Assembly (NCBI RefSeq): GCF_026626705.1
Contig: NZ_JAPNKC010000001.1
Location: 8,574,001-8,638,000, forward strand
Origin: Pyxidicoccus sp. MSG2
Lineage (GTDB): Bacteria > Myxococcota > Myxococcia > Myxococcales > Myxococcaceae
Length of the DNA stretch: 64,000 nucleotides
Reading direction: 5' to 3'
The translations under genes were made by a program, and so were the position numbers. Of this stretch, positions 26,189 through 35,631 are shown piece after piece. Below the pieces are notes generated by a model that searched no databases, was not told where the DNA came from, and was given only the letters and a program-made list of their open reading frames with translations. The stretch's first letter is position 1. Each line of letters opens with the position of its first letter.

Positions 26189-27193
26189 ATGAACTCCCGA
26201 CTGCTGGTCGCATTCCTCTGCCTGGCGGCGGTTGCACCCGGTTGCATCATCCACGACGACACGCCCGACTACCCGGGCGACGCGACCTTCCGTTGGACGT
26301 TCGGCGGGCTGCGCTGCGACGAGGACCGCGACATCAAGGGCGTCAACATCGACATCCCCGGCGAAATCCTCGAGAACGACGGCCGCTATCCCTGCCAGGC
26401 CAACGGCTTCGACGGCATCGTCCTCCACGACTTCGCGCCCGGCGTCTACAGCTTCACCATCGAGGCGGTGAGCTACTCCAACGAGCAGCTCTATGTCGCC
26501 AGCGGCACCTTCCGGGTGGACGGCGACGTGACGGTGAGCGTGGACATGACGCCGACGGGCACGCCGCCCTCGTTCGCCTACGTGAGCTGGCTGTTCCCGC
26601 CGAACAACGTCAGCTCCAGCCCCAACTGCAACCAGGCCGGCATCGCCTCCGTGGACGTCCGCGTGGACGACGGTGAGTGGACGCGTCTGGACTGCGCGCA
26701 GGGCTACGGCGCCAACAGCGTCAAGACGCCGTACCTGGACCCGGGCACGCACTCGCTGGAGTTCGTCGCCGTCGATAGGAATGGCGACCCCTGGTACTAC
26801 TACAGCGGCACCATCAACACCCAGTCCGGCACGCCCACCTCGCACACGGCCTCCATGTGGGCGATTGGCGGGGCCTCCATCCGCTGGGACATCGTCGCCA
26901 ACAGCCAGACGCTGACGTGCGCGCAGGCCGGCATCACCACGGTGCGCATCAACTTCCGCGACGCCTTCACCAACGAGCTGGTGTACGGAATCATGGGCGA
27001 CGCCCACGGCTGCAACGACGCCCCGGTGGTGTACGAGTTCCTGCGGCCGGGTCGCTACAAGGTGGAGATGTACGCGCAGGCCTCGAACGGCCGCGAGTTC
27101 CTGTCGCCGGACAACGGGCCCTTCCTCGACGTGGTGGCCCACCAGTTCCCCGGGCCGAACGCCTCACTCCCGGTGCCGCTCATCCGGTTGTAA
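26189..27193 (+). CDS. Predicted lipoprotein with three Ig-like repeats
   Basis: A 334-aa protein. ATG 26189 begins a signal peptide with lipobox VAPGC and Ile at +2. The mature part divides into three repeats of about 100 residues, each starting with a Trp-containing strand (FRWTFGGLRC, YVSWLFPPNN, IRWDIVANSQ), followed by a Cys and a motif such as CNQAGIASVDV or CAQAGITTVRI, and closing with PGVYSFTIEA, PGTHSLEFVA or PGRYKVEMYA. Cys pairs probably form a disulphide per repeat. Function is unknown; surface adhesion or binding is possible. It is divergent from tolQ and followed by a strong terminator. Confidence 0.75.
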   Translation: MNSRLLVAFLCLAAVAPGCIIHDDTPDYPGDATFRWTFGGLRCDEDRDIKGVNIDIPGEILENDGRYPCQANGFDGIVLHDFAPGVYSFTIEAVSYSNEQLYVASGTFRVDGDVTVSVDMTPTGTPPSFAYVSWLFPPNNVSSSPNCNQAGIASVDVRVDDGEWTRLDCAQGYGANSVKTPYLDPGTHSLEFVAVDRNGDPWYYYSGTINTQSGTPTSHTASMWAIGGASIRWDIVANSQTLTCAQAGITTVRINFRDAFTNELVYGIMGDAHGCNDAPVVYEFLRPGRYKVEMYAQASNGREFLSPDNGPFLDVVAHQFPGPNASLPVPLIRL

Positions 27194-27234
27194 CGGTTAC
27201 CGGCAGTCAGCCTGCCTGGTCGTGAGGTGAACGG

Positions 27235-27270
27235 AGGGTCGGGGCGGGGTGCCCCGGCCCTTCGTCGTTT
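27235..27270 (+). terminator. Rho-independent-like terminator after the repeat lipoprotein
   Basis: An 11-bp GC stem (27235-27245 with 27251-27261, one G-U pair) and a five-base loop, followed by TTCGTCGTTT. The stem is much more stable than chance in this short gap between two genes. The same tail sequence follows the terminator at 42318. Confidence 0.7.
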
Positions 27271-27318
27271 CCGGGGGGGGCGCGGGGGCTGGCATCAAAC
27301 GTGATAGGGACAGGGCAC

Positions 27319-28134
27319 ATGCGGCAAGGCAGCCACAGTCCCATTGGCGTGTTCGACTCGGGTGTCGGAGGGCTGACAGTCCTCAAGGCGCTCATGGCCC
27401 ACCTCCCCCACGAGAGCACGGTGTACCTGGGGGACACCGCGCGGGTGCCCTACGGCACCAAGTCCGGCGAGGTGGTGACGCGCTACTCGCTGAAGAACGC
27501 GGAGTTCCTCCTGGAGCGCGGCGTGAAGCTGCTGGTGGTGGCGTGCAACACCGCCTCGGCGGTGGCGCTGCCGGCGCTGGAGGCGGCGCTGCCGATTCCG
27601 GTGGTGGGCGTCATCGCCCCCGGCGCGCGCGCGGCCCTGGGGCGCACCCGGGGCGGCGGGGTGGGCGTCATCGGCACTCCGGGCACCATCCGCTCGGGCG
27701 CCTATCAGCGCGAGCTCGAGGCCGCGGACCCGCGGGTGCGGGTGAAGGCCCGCGCCTGCCCCCTCTTCGTGCCGCTGGCGGAGGAGGGGTGGACCACGGG
27801 CGACGTGCCCTTCCTCACGGCGCGCGAGTACCTGTCCGAGTTCGCCCGCGACGGTGTGGACACGCTGGTGCTGGGCTGCACCCACTACCCGCTGCTCAAG
27901 GGCGTCATCGCGGAGGTGGTGGGGCCGGCAGTCGCCCTGGTGGACTCGGCGGAGGCCACGGCGGAGGCGGTGGCGGCGCTGCTCGCGGAGCGCGGCGGCC
28001 TGGCCTCGGCGGCGCACACCGCGCCCACGCACGCGTACTACGTCACCGACGTGCCGGAGCGCTTCGTCGAGGTGGGAGCGCGCTTCCTCGGCCGGCCCAT
28101 CCCCGCCGCGGAGCAGGTGGACCTGACCTTCTGA
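27319..28134 (+). CDS. murI: Glutamate racemase
   Basis: A 271-aa enzyme that makes D-glutamate for peptidoglycan. The start was set at ATG 27319; a GTG at 27301 is in frame but adds residues outside the family. Motifs: IGVFDSGVGGLTVLKAL at the N terminus, the first catalytic Cys in VVACNTASAVALP and the second in LGCTHYPLLK, plus YLGDTARVPYGTKS. Length is normal. It ends in a hairpin shared with the convergent carF gene. Confidence 0.95.
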   Translation: MRQGSHSPIGVFDSGVGGLTVLKALMAHLPHESTVYLGDTARVPYGTKSGEVVTRYSLKNAEFLLERGVKLLVVACNTASAVALPALEAALPIPVVGVIAPGARAALGRTRGGGVGVIGTPGTIRSGAYQRELEAADPRVRVKARACPLFVPLAEEGWTTGDVPFLTAREYLSEFARDGVDTLVLGCTHYPLLKGVIAEVVGPAVALVDSAEATAEAVAALLAERGGLASAAHTAPTHAYYVTDVPERFVEVGARFLGRPIPAAEQVDLTF

Positions 28135-28140
28135 AGCGGA

Positions 28141-28184
28141 CCGGGTGACGTCCTCGCTTTCGTTGCGAAGGCGGCGTCACCCGG
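28141..28184. terminator. Bidirectional terminator hairpin between murI and carF
   Basis: A perfect 10-bp inverted repeat, CCGGGTGACG at 28141-28150 and CGTCACCCGG at 28175-28184, with a smaller TCGC/GCGA pair inside the loop. It lies in the 68-base gap between two convergent genes and probably ends transcription from both sides. There is no long T run. Confidence 0.6.
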
Positions 28185-28202
28185 GCCGTACCGCCCGGGG
28201 CT

Positions 28203-29057
28203 TCAGGCCGACGGGCGGGTGGAGACGGGGGCCGCGGTCTCCTCGGTGGCCTTGGTGAGCAGCTCCTTGGCCACCTGGACGACGGGGGCCTCGGTGGCGA
28301 CCTGGGCCTCCACCAGCGCGAGGGCGGCCTCGTCGCCGATGTCGTCCTGGCGCGGCAGCAGGCCGGTGGCCCAGGTGATGAGCCGCTCCGCCAGGGGGAA
28401 GAAGTGCACCACCTGCAGCGGCCAGTTCAGCCAGCCCACGGTGATGCAGTAGTACTTGTTGTACGGCGCCGTGTGGTGGATGCGGTGGTGGTCCGGCGGC
28501 AGGATGAGGTGTACGCGCTGCAGGAAGGAGATGAGCGGCGGCGGCGCGTCCATGTGCGACCACTTGTGGAACTGGTTGGTCGCCATCACCCAGAAGATCA
28601 TCGCGCCGAGGAACGCGGACGCGAACACCCAGCCCGGGCCGGTCATGGGCATGGCCACGGCCATGATGGCCACGGGGATGGAGATGAGGCAGTTGTTGCC
28701 ATTGGTCTCCACGAAGTCGTGGCGCGTAATCGCCTTCTCGTCCACGTGGTGCTCGCGGAACGGGCGGATGAAGGCCTTGCCCAGCAGCGGCATCTTCGTG
28801 GAGCCCCAGGTGTCGCCCATCCAGTGGACGAAGCCGGAGACGAAGTCCGCGGCGAGGTAGCCCAGCAGCACCGCGCTCAAGAGCAGCCATGTGCCCGTGT
28901 AGGCACTGCCCCAGAGCCGGTAGACCAGCGCCAGCTCCAGCGAGATGAACGCGACGATGGAGCTGATCTCCATGGCGCGGATGGCGGGCGAGTATCCCTG
29001 GGCCAGCACCTGGGCGTCCTGCTGGCGCACCTTGTTCTCGATCTCGTTTTTCTTCAT
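28203..29057 (-). CDS. carF: Plasmanylethanolamine desaturase, CarF/PEDS1 (TMEM189/Kua) family
   Basis: A 284-aa integral membrane enzyme. The frame is open upstream to 29225, but ATG 29057 (MKKNEIENKVRQQDAQVLAQ) gives the family length (M. xanthus CarF is about 280 aa). His-rich metal motifs are visible: FVHWMGDTWG, FREHHVDEKAITRHDF, NQFHKWSHM and PDHHRIHHTAPYNKYY, with hydrophobic helices between them. The family makes the vinyl ether bond of plasmalogens; in M. xanthus CarF is needed for singlet-oxygen signalling that turns on carotenoid genes in light. Family membership is firm. That it is the signalling CarF rather than a paralogue is inference. Confidence 0.88.
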   Translation of the reverse strand: MKKNEIENKVRQQDAQVLAQGYSPAIRAMEISSIVAFISLELALVYRLWGSAYTGTWLLLSAVLLGYLAADFVSGFVHWMGDTWGSTKMPLLGKAFIRPFREHHVDEKAITRHDFVETNGNNCLISIPVAIMAVAMPMTGPGWVFASAFLGAMIFWVMATNQFHKWSHMDAPPPLISFLQRVHLILPPDHHRIHHTAPYNKYYCITVGWLNWPLQVVHFFPLAERLITWATGLLPRQDDIGDEAALALVEAQVATEAPVVQVAKELLTKATEETAAPVSTRPSA

Positions 29058-29275
29058 CCGGTTCTGTACGTACCCCAGCCCCTTTCGGCTTTTCAACGGA
29101 CGGGTCGCAAGTTCCCGAGGGCTCGCACGGCTGGTGGGCGCGGGCAGGGGCGCGTGACGGGCTCGCGAAGGCCTGCTTCGCGCCCGGCGGGCAGGCGCAC
29201 GGAGGCGGGCGCCGAACACAGTCACGCTTACCTTGTGTCGTGGGGATGCGGCTGGTACGTTCCGCCGCCTCGGCG

Positions 29276-29833
<558 letters not shown>

Positions 29834-29878
29834 CACCGCCCCTCCCGCGGTACGGGTCTGGACAGAGCCTGGACAAGC

Positions 29879-29898
29879 CCTGGACTCCGTGAGTCAGG
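29879..29898. terminator. Possible weak bidirectional hairpin between romY and the symporter
   Basis: CCTGGACTC and GAGTCAGG pair over eight bases with one bulged G and a three-base loop, in the 94-base gap between convergent genes. The same gap holds three loosely repeated CTGGAC units. Weak evidence for a terminator. Confidence 0.3.
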
Positions 29899-29927
29899 TC
29901 AGGGGCTTGCGGGCCCTCGGCGGCAGA

Positions 29928-31400
29928 CTACGGCAGCACCCACCGCACCCACGTCGCCCCGTACAGGGTGAGCACCAGGGCGGCCAGCACGTCCAGCAGC
30001 ACCCCCGCCTTCATCATCACCGGCAGGCGCACGTACCCGCTGCCGAAGACGATGGCATTGGGCGGCGTACCCGCCGGCAGGGCGAAGTCGCACGAGGCGG
30101 CGAAGGTGCTCACCGCCATCAGCGGCCGCGAGGCGGGCAGCACGTTGAGCATGACATTGACGGTGGCGGTGTTGGAGGCGATGGCCGACAGCAGGATGGT
30201 GGTGGTGGACACCACGCCGTGCTGCGCGAGGGCCGGCAGGGCCTCCAGTCCGGACAGGCGGGTGATGAGCCAGGCGGACAGGCCGCTCGCCTCGATGCCG
30301 GCCGCGAGCGCGAAGCCACCGCCCAGCAGCAGCAGCGTGTCCCAGGGCACGCTGCGCAGGGCCGCCAGGGACAGCCGGCCCAGGGCCAGCAGCACCAGCG
30401 CCCCCACCATGGCCACGCTCGCCTCATAGTGCTTGCCGGCCAGCTTGAAGCCGTCGAAGGCGCTGGCCACGAGCGGGGCCAGCAGGGCGCGCAGCGGGTC
30501 GCCGAAAATCCACAGCACCGCCGCGGTGAGGAACACCCCGCCCACCACGCGCTCGCCGCCGGACAGGGGGCCGAGCCGGGCCAGCTCGCTGGCGATGACG
30601 TCCCCGCCCTGGCCGGGGCCCAGCGCGTCCTTGCGTCCCCAGCGCCACAGCACCGCCCAGGCGATGGGAAGGAAGATGAGGACGAAGGGGAGGGCGGCGA
30701 CCATGTACTCCATGAAGCCCACCTCGCTGCCCAGCCGCCGCGACACCACGCCCGCGAAGACGGAGTTGGTGGGCGAGCCAATCTTGGTGCCGATGCCGCC
30801 GATGTTGGAGCCGTAGGCCACCGCCAGCATCAGCGCGGCGCCGAAGTGCCGCAGCCGGCGGCCCTCGGCGGCCTCGAGCTGGGCCACGAGCGCCATGCCG
30901 ATGGGCACCATCATCACCGCGGTGGCGGTGTTGGAAATCCAGAGCGACACGGCGGCGGTGGCGGCCAGCATGCCGAACAGCAGGCGCCGGGGCCCGGTGC
31001 CGATGGCGTGCATGATGAGCAGGGCGATGCGCCGATGCAGGCCCCACTGCTCCAGCGCGGCGCCCAGGGCCATGCCGCCCATGAAGAGGAAGATGTACGG
31101 GTCCACGAAGGGCTGCGCGGAGTGGCCCACCGCCGCCACGACGCTCGTGTCGCCGAAGACGCCCAGGGCGGGGAAGAGGACCAGCGGGAGCAGGGCGGTC
31201 CACCCCATGGGGGCGGCCTCGGTGAACCACCAGAGGGCCATCCACGCGGCCACGGCGGCGGCGGCCGCGGGGCGGTGGCCCATGCCTTCAATCGTGTGCA
31301 GCCCGGAGGGGATGAAGTAGACGAGCGCGGCCACGGCTGGCCCGGCGATGCGCCCCACCCACTGTCCGGTTGTCGTACGCGGAGCGGCCCGCTGGCTCAT
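29928..31400 (-). CDS. DASS-family (SLC13) sodium:dicarboxylate/sulfate symporter
   Basis: A 490-aa polytopic transporter starting at ATG 31400 (MSQRAAPRTTTGQW). The two SNT signature hairpins that bind sodium and substrate are visible as WISNTATAVMMVP and IASNTATVNVMLN. YGSNIGGIGTKIGSPTN follows the first, and GTPPNAIVFGSG is the typical C-terminal proline-rich DASS signature. About eleven helices are expected. Substrates in the family are succinate, citrate or sulfate. It is divergent from ftsE by 120 bases and convergent with romY. Confidence 0.9.
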   Translation of the reverse strand: MSQRAAPRTTTGQWVGRIAGPAVAALVYFIPSGLHTIEGMGHRPAAAAAVAAWMALWWFTEAAPMGWTALLPLVLFPALGVFGDTSVVAAVGHSAQPFVDPYIFLFMGGMALGAALEQWGLHRRIALLIMHAIGTGPRRLLFGMLAATAAVSLWISNTATAVMMVPIGMALVAQLEAAEGRRLRHFGAALMLAVAYGSNIGGIGTKIGSPTNSVFAGVVSRRLGSEVGFMEYMVAALPFVLIFLPIAWAVLWRWGRKDALGPGQGGDVIASELARLGPLSGGERVVGGVFLTAAVLWIFGDPLRALLAPLVASAFDGFKLAGKHYEASVAMVGALVLLALGRLSLAALRSVPWDTLLLLGGGFALAAGIEASGLSAWLITRLSGLEALPALAQHGVVSTTTILLSAIASNTATVNVMLNVLPASRPLMAVSTFAASCDFALPAGTPPNAIVFGSGYVRLPVMMKAGVLLDVLAALVLTLYGATWVRWVLP

Positions 31401-31520
31401 GGCCCGCCACGCTCGCACAGGTGGCGCCACGGGTGGGAGGGGAGAGCCCGCCCTCTCGCCGGGCGTGCGTGGGGCGCTTCTGCCCGGCCGTGGTAGGTTG
31501 GCGACCCTCCCGCGCGCGCC

Positions 31521-32216
31521 ATGATTCAGTTCTTCCACGTCTACAAGGCGTACCCCGGCGACCCGCCGGTGCTCTCGGACATCAACCTCAACGTGGAGAA
31601 GGGCGAGTTCGTCTTCCTCACCGGCCCTTCCGGCGCGGGGAAGACGACGCTGCTCAAGCTCATCTTCTGCGCGGAGAAGGCCACCAAGGGGCAGATTCTG
31701 GTGGGCGGCCGCAACATCGCCCGCATCCGCGAGTCCGCGGTGCCGTACCTGCGGCGCAACATCGGGGTGGTGTTCCAGGACTTCAAGCTGCTGCCGCACC
31801 GGACGGTGGAGGACAACGTGTCCTTCACGCTGGACGTGCTCGGCGTGCCGCGCGCGGAGGCCCGGGAGAAGGTGCGCCGCATGCTGAAGCTGGTGGGGCT
31901 GGAGCACAAGGCGGACTCGTTCCCCCTGCGCCTGTCGGGTGGAGAGCAGCAGCGCGTGGTGATTGCGCGCGCGCTCGTGAATGACCCGACGATTCTGCTG
32001 GCGGACGAGCCCACCGGCAACCTGGACCCGGCGCTCACGGTGGAAATCATGGACCTGCTCACCCAGGTCAACATCCGCGGCACCACGGTGATGGTGGCCA
32101 CGCACGACGCGACGCTCCTGGCGCGTTACCAGAAGCGCACGGTGCGGCTGGAGCGCGGGCAGATTGTCTCCGACGAGGACGGCGTGAAGGCGGCGCGGCG
32201 GATGGTGGCCGGATGA
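31521..32216 (+). CDS. ftsE: Cell division ABC ATPase FtsE
   Basis: A 231-aa ABC ATPase that, with FtsX, controls septal peptidoglycan hydrolysis. It begins MIQFFHVYKAYPGDPPVLSD. Walker A is GPSGAGKTTLLK, the Q loop is VVFQDFKLLP, the signature is LSGGEQQRV, and Walker B is ILLADEPTGNLDP. The C terminus is slightly longer than E. coli FtsE (222 aa). It overlaps ftsX by four bases (ATGA), so the two are coupled. Confidence 0.95.
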   Translation: MIQFFHVYKAYPGDPPVLSDINLNVEKGEFVFLTGPSGAGKTTLLKLIFCAEKATKGQILVGGRNIARIRESAVPYLRRNIGVVFQDFKLLPHRTVEDNVSFTLDVLGVPRAEAREKVRRMLKLVGLEHKADSFPLRLSGGEQQRVVIARALVNDPTILLADEPTGNLDPALTVEIMDLLTQVNIRGTTVMVATHDATLLARYQKRTVRLERGQIVSDEDGVKAARRMVAG

Positions 32217-33115
32217 GCGTGGCGGCGAAGGCGCGGTACTTCTGGCGCTCGGCGGCGGTGGGGTTGCGGCACTCGCCCTTCGTGCACTTCATCGCCGTCA
32301 CCACCATCGCCATCGCCCTGTTCTCCGCGGGCATGGCCCGGGGCGCGGCGCGGGTGCTGGACAACCTCCTGGCGTCGCTCGGCGGCGAGGTGGAGGTGAC
32401 GGTGTACCTGGCCCCCGAGCTGGGCGAGGACGAGGTGCACGGCGTCTACACCCGCGTGCTGGAATTGAGCGCGGGCGAGGTGACGCTGGTGCCCCCGGAC
32501 GCCGCGCTGACGCGGCTGCGCACGGAACTGGGAGACCTGGGCGACGCGCTGGCGGAGCTGCCGGAGAACCCGCTGCCCGCGACGCTGGAGCTGCGCGTGC
32601 CCCCGGAGAAGCGCAACCCGGCCTCGCTCCAGGCGCTGGCGAAGGAGCTGCGCGCGCTGCCGGGTGTGTCGGGCGTGGACTATGGCGAGGCGGCCGTGGA
32701 GCGCCTGTCCGCCATCGCCCGGGCGCTGCGCTTCGGTGCGCTGGTGGCCTTCGCGGTGGTGCTGGGCGCCACCGTCATCATCGTCGCGGCGACGCTGCAG
32801 CTCGCCATCTACGCGCGGCGCGGCGAGATTGAAATCCAGAAGCTGGTGGGCGCCACGGACCGCTTCGTCAAGGCGCCCTTCCTGCTGGAGGGACTGCTCC
32901 AGGGGCTGCTCGGCGCGGGCGTGGCGCTGCTGGGGCTGTGGGCCTTCGGGCACGTGCTGGGGCCCACGCTGGGCTCGCTGTTCGCGTTCCTCCTGGGGCC
33001 GGGCGTGGCGGCGCCGTGGGTGGAGCCGCGGCTGGCGCTGGAGCTGGTGGGCGCCGGGTGTGGCCTGGGCCTGGGCGGCAGCTTCGTCGCGGTGGGACGC
33101 TTCCTGCGGGTATGA
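32213..33115 (+). CDS. ftsX: Cell division ABC permease FtsX
   Basis: A 300-aa membrane protein with four transmembrane helices. An N-terminal helix (HFIAVTTIAIALFSAGMARG) is followed by a periplasmic domain (about 55-165, including VEVTVYLAPELGEDEV) and three helices in the C-terminal half, with EIEIQKLVGATDRFVKAPFL as the conserved cytoplasmic coupling segment. FtsX transmits FtsE ATPase cycles to a periplasmic hydrolase activator, encoded next with an ATGA overlap. Confidence 0.93.
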   Translation: MSVAAKARYFWRSAAVGLRHSPFVHFIAVTTIAIALFSAGMARGAARVLDNLLASLGGEVEVTVYLAPELGEDEVHGVYTRVLELSAGEVTLVPPDAALTRLRTELGDLGDALAELPENPLPATLELRVPPEKRNPASLQALAKELRALPGVSGVDYGEAAVERLSAIARALRFGALVAFAVVLGATVIIVAATLQLAIYARRGEIEIQKLVGATDRFVKAPFLLEGLLQGLLGAGVALLGLWAFGHVLGPTLGSLFAFLLGPGVAAPWVEPRLALELVGAGCGLGLGGSFVAVGRFLRV

Positions 33116-34239
33116 GGCGGGCGCTCCTCCACCTTCCGCTGGCCCTGGTGCTGGCGGCCTCCGCTGCGTCCGCGCAAGCGCACGAGGAGGCCGAGCAGGC
33201 CGCCCTGCGCGACAAGCTGGCCACGCAGCGCGCGACGCTGGCGCTCATCGAGGCGAAGAAGCTCTCCGTGCTGGAGGGCGTGGAGCTGATGGAGGAGATG
33301 GCGGCCTTCTCCCGGCGGCGCGTGCGCTCGCTGGAGGGCGACCTGGCCGTGTTCCGCCGCCGCGTGATTCTGGCCGAGCGCGAGGAGGCCGTGCTGCGCG
33401 AGGCGCTGCGGCTCCAACTGCGCCGGCTGTCGCCCCGGCTGCGCACGCTCTACCGCCTCATGCGCCGCCGGCCGCTGGAGGTGCTGCTGTCCGCGGACGA
33501 CTTCGCCGCGCTGGTGTGGCGCGCCCGGGCCTTGGAGGCCAGCATGTCCGGCGACCTGGAATTGCTGCGCGCCGTGCAGCGCGTGGCCCACCTGCAGCGC
33601 CAGGCGACGCGCGAGCTGAAGCGCCTGCAGACGTCGCTGTCCGCGCGCGTGGCCTTCCTCCAGGAACAGGAGAAGCTGGCCCGCGCGCAGCAGGAGGCGC
33701 TGGAGGAAGTCGTCGGCTCGCTGGCCGGCGAGGCGGAGCTGGCGAAGCGCGCGGTGCGCGAGCTGGAGCAGGCGGACGCGGAGCTGACCCGCGTGGTGAG
33801 TGACTTGAAGGAACTGCCCGCCACGCACGGCTTCGGCGCGCTGAAGGGCAAGCTGCCCCGGCCGGTGAAGGGCGTCGTCGAGGTGGGCTTCGGCAAGGTG
33901 GTCAACCCGCGCTTCAACACCGTCACGGTGCAGAAGGGCCTGGACATCCGCGCCGCCGCGGGCACGCCCGTGCTGGCCGTGGCCGAGGGCACCGTCGCCT
34001 ACGCCGGCTCGCTGCGCGGCTACGGCAACCTGCTCATCCTGGACCACGGCGACGGCTTCCACACCCTCATGGCCCACCTGGCCACGATAGCGGCCGAGCT
34101 CGGCGCCACCGTGGCCGCGGGCGACGCGGTGGGCGAGGTGGGGGACACCGGCTCCCTCAAGGGCGCCTACCTGTACTTCGAGGTGCGCCGGGCCGGACAG
34201 GCCGTGGACCCGGCGCCGTGGCTGGCCCCTTCGCCCTGA
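33112..34239 (+). CDS. EnvC-like murein hydrolase activator (coiled coil plus degenerate LytM)
   Basis: A 375-aa secreted protein with signal peptide (MRRALLHLPLALVLAASAASA), a long coiled coil (about 25-240), and a C-terminal LytM/M23 domain (about 255-370). The zinc ligands of active M23 peptidases are missing: the first His is replaced in VQKGLDI and the HxH motif reads YLYFE. This is the pattern of E. coli EnvC, which does not cut peptidoglycan but activates amidases. It follows ftsX with an ATGA overlap, as expected for FtsEX's partner. Confidence 0.88.
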   Translation: MRRALLHLPLALVLAASAASAQAHEEAEQAALRDKLATQRATLALIEAKKLSVLEGVELMEEMAAFSRRRVRSLEGDLAVFRRRVILAEREEAVLREALRLQLRRLSPRLRTLYRLMRRRPLEVLLSADDFAALVWRARALEASMSGDLELLRAVQRVAHLQRQATRELKRLQTSLSARVAFLQEQEKLARAQQEALEEVVGSLAGEAELAKRAVRELEQADAELTRVVSDLKELPATHGFGALKGKLPRPVKGVVEVGFGKVVNPRFNTVTVQKGLDIRAAAGTPVLAVAEGTVAYAGSLRGYGNLLILDHGDGFHTLMAHLATIAAELGATVAAGDAVGEVGDTGSLKGAYLYFEVRRAGQAVDPAPWLAPSP

Positions 34240-34304
34240 CTTGCGGATGAAACGCCGTGGGCTGGAGTATCCCGTTCGATTCGTGCGCACGGTGGAGGCC
34301 GCTC

Positions 34305-34574
34305 ATGGGAACGAAGACCCTGGACCAGCTCAACGACGACATCACCCTCAAGGCGGTGGAGTTCCTCAAGAAGAAGGAGGGGGCGCTGGGGCCCTGTGGC
34401 AGGTGCGGGGGCACCGACTGGACCGCGACGGCCCTGCGGCTGCTGGGAACGCCCGTGAGTGAAAGGCAGAACACGAGCGTACCCACCAAGACCGTGCCCA
34501 TGCTGCTGCTGGCGTGCACGCAGTGTGGCCTGACCTACATGCACAACCTCATCGTGCTCGGTCTGGAGAAATGA
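34305..34574 (+). CDS. Small zinc-ribbon protein, unknown function
   Basis: An 89-aa protein starting at ATG 34305 with GGAGG 8 bases upstream. It has two CxxC pairs, CGRCGG near residue 31 and CTQCG near residue 73, which together would form one zinc ribbon. There is no signal peptide. It starts 65 bases after the EnvC-like gene. Function is unknown; it could be a small nucleic acid- or protein-binding ribbon. Confidence 0.65.
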   Translation: MGTKTLDQLNDDITLKAVEFLKKKEGALGPCGRCGGTDWTATALRLLGTPVSERQNTSVPTKTVPMLLLACTQCGLTYMHNLIVLGLEK

Positions 34575-34708
34575 TGGCCGCTCGTTGCCGGGCCAGGCCG
34601 TGGACCCGGCGTCCTGGCGGGCTCCTGGTTTCTGACGCATTGCGGCAAAATAATCCGGAGGTTGTTATCCTTCGCTGCATCCCCCCCTTGCGAGGAGCAG
34701 GCAGGCGC

Positions 34709-35569
34709 ATGGACTTGATGGGCGGAATGCAGAAGGTGATGCGGCGGATGCTGGTGGCCCGTGGCGTCGAGTCCACCACCGTGGACGTGGCGGGGCAGGC
34801 GCTGCACCACTACTCGCTGAAGGGCGAGGGCAAGGGGCCGCCGGTGGTGCTGGTGCACGGGCTGGGCGGCTCGGCCAACGGCTTCGGGCGCACCTTCTTC
34901 GGACTGGCGAAGCGCTTCTCGCGCGTGGTGGCGCCGGACCTGCCGGGCCACGGCTTCTCGACGGAGTACTGCGGCGGCGAGCTGTGCGTGCGCAACCAGT
35001 TCGACGTGCTGCGCGCCTACGTCGAGCAGGTGGTGGGCGAGCCGGCCTTCGTGGTGGGCAACTCGCTGGGCGGGGCCATGTCCGTGAATCTGGCGGCGGA
35101 GTCCCCGCGCTGGGTGCGCGCGCTGGCGCTGGTGGCCCCGGCGGGCGCGGCGTTGCCGGAGGCGGAGAACACCGCGCTGCTCAACTCCTTCGTCGTACGC
35201 TCGCCCGCGGAGGCGCGTGCCTTCACCCGGAGGCTGTTCCACCGGCCGCCGCTGCCCGCGCTGCTGTTCGCCTACGAGTTGCGCCGCTTCTACGACACGC
35301 CCACGGTGCGGGCGCTCACCGCCGAGGCGCTCGCCACGCGCGCCAGCCTGGAGCCGGAGAAGGTCCGCAACCTGGCCATGCCCGTCCTCTTCCTGTGGGG
35401 CGGCAGCGAGCGACTGCTCCCCTCGGTGACGCTGGAGTGGTACCGCGCCCACCTGCCGGCGCACGCCCGCGTCCAGGTGGTGGACGGCTTCGGCCATGTG
35501 CCGCAGCTCGAGCGTCCAGACGAGCTGGTGTCGCACCTGGTGCGCTTCGCCGACACGTCCGGGCTCTGA
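34709..35569 (+). CDS. Alpha/beta-fold hydrolase
   Basis: A 286-aa hydrolase from ATG 34709 with GAGGAGCAGG upstream. The oxyanion motif is VLVHGLGGSANGF, the nucleophile elbow is VGNSLGGAM with the catalytic Ser, and the catalytic His is in DGFGHVPQLERP; the acid is probably the second Asp of the core near LFLWGGSE. No signal peptide is seen. Such enzymes include esterases, lipases and C-C hydrolases; the substrate cannot be told. It stands alone, with a likely terminator directly after. Confidence 0.85.
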   Translation: MDLMGGMQKVMRRMLVARGVESTTVDVAGQALHHYSLKGEGKGPPVVLVHGLGGSANGFGRTFFGLAKRFSRVVAPDLPGHGFSTEYCGGELCVRNQFDVLRAYVEQVVGEPAFVVGNSLGGAMSVNLAAESPRWVRALALVAPAGAALPEAENTALLNSFVVRSPAEARAFTRRLFHRPPLPALLFAYELRRFYDTPTVRALTAEALATRASLEPEKVRNLAMPVLFLWGGSERLLPSVTLEWYRAHLPAHARVQVVDGFGHVPQLERPDELVSHLVRFADTSGL

Positions 35570-35600
35570 GGCCGGGTGTAGACTCCGACTCGGCCTTCCT
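35569..35600 (+). terminator. Possible terminator after the alpha/beta hydrolase
   Basis: A nine-base stem, AGGCCGGGT at 35569-35577 and ACTCGGCCT at 35588-35596, with one G-U pair and a ten-base loop. It begins at the last base of the stop codon and is followed by a pyrimidine-rich TCCTTCG. Confidence 0.45.
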
Positions 35601-35631
35601 TCGCCTCCCTCCCGGGAAAGGACGTACCGAC

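Noticed and set aside
29055-29225. N-terminal extension of the CarF-type gene with many Arg and Pro
   Set aside because: It exceeds family length and looks like untranslated leader; ATG 29057 gives the normal start.
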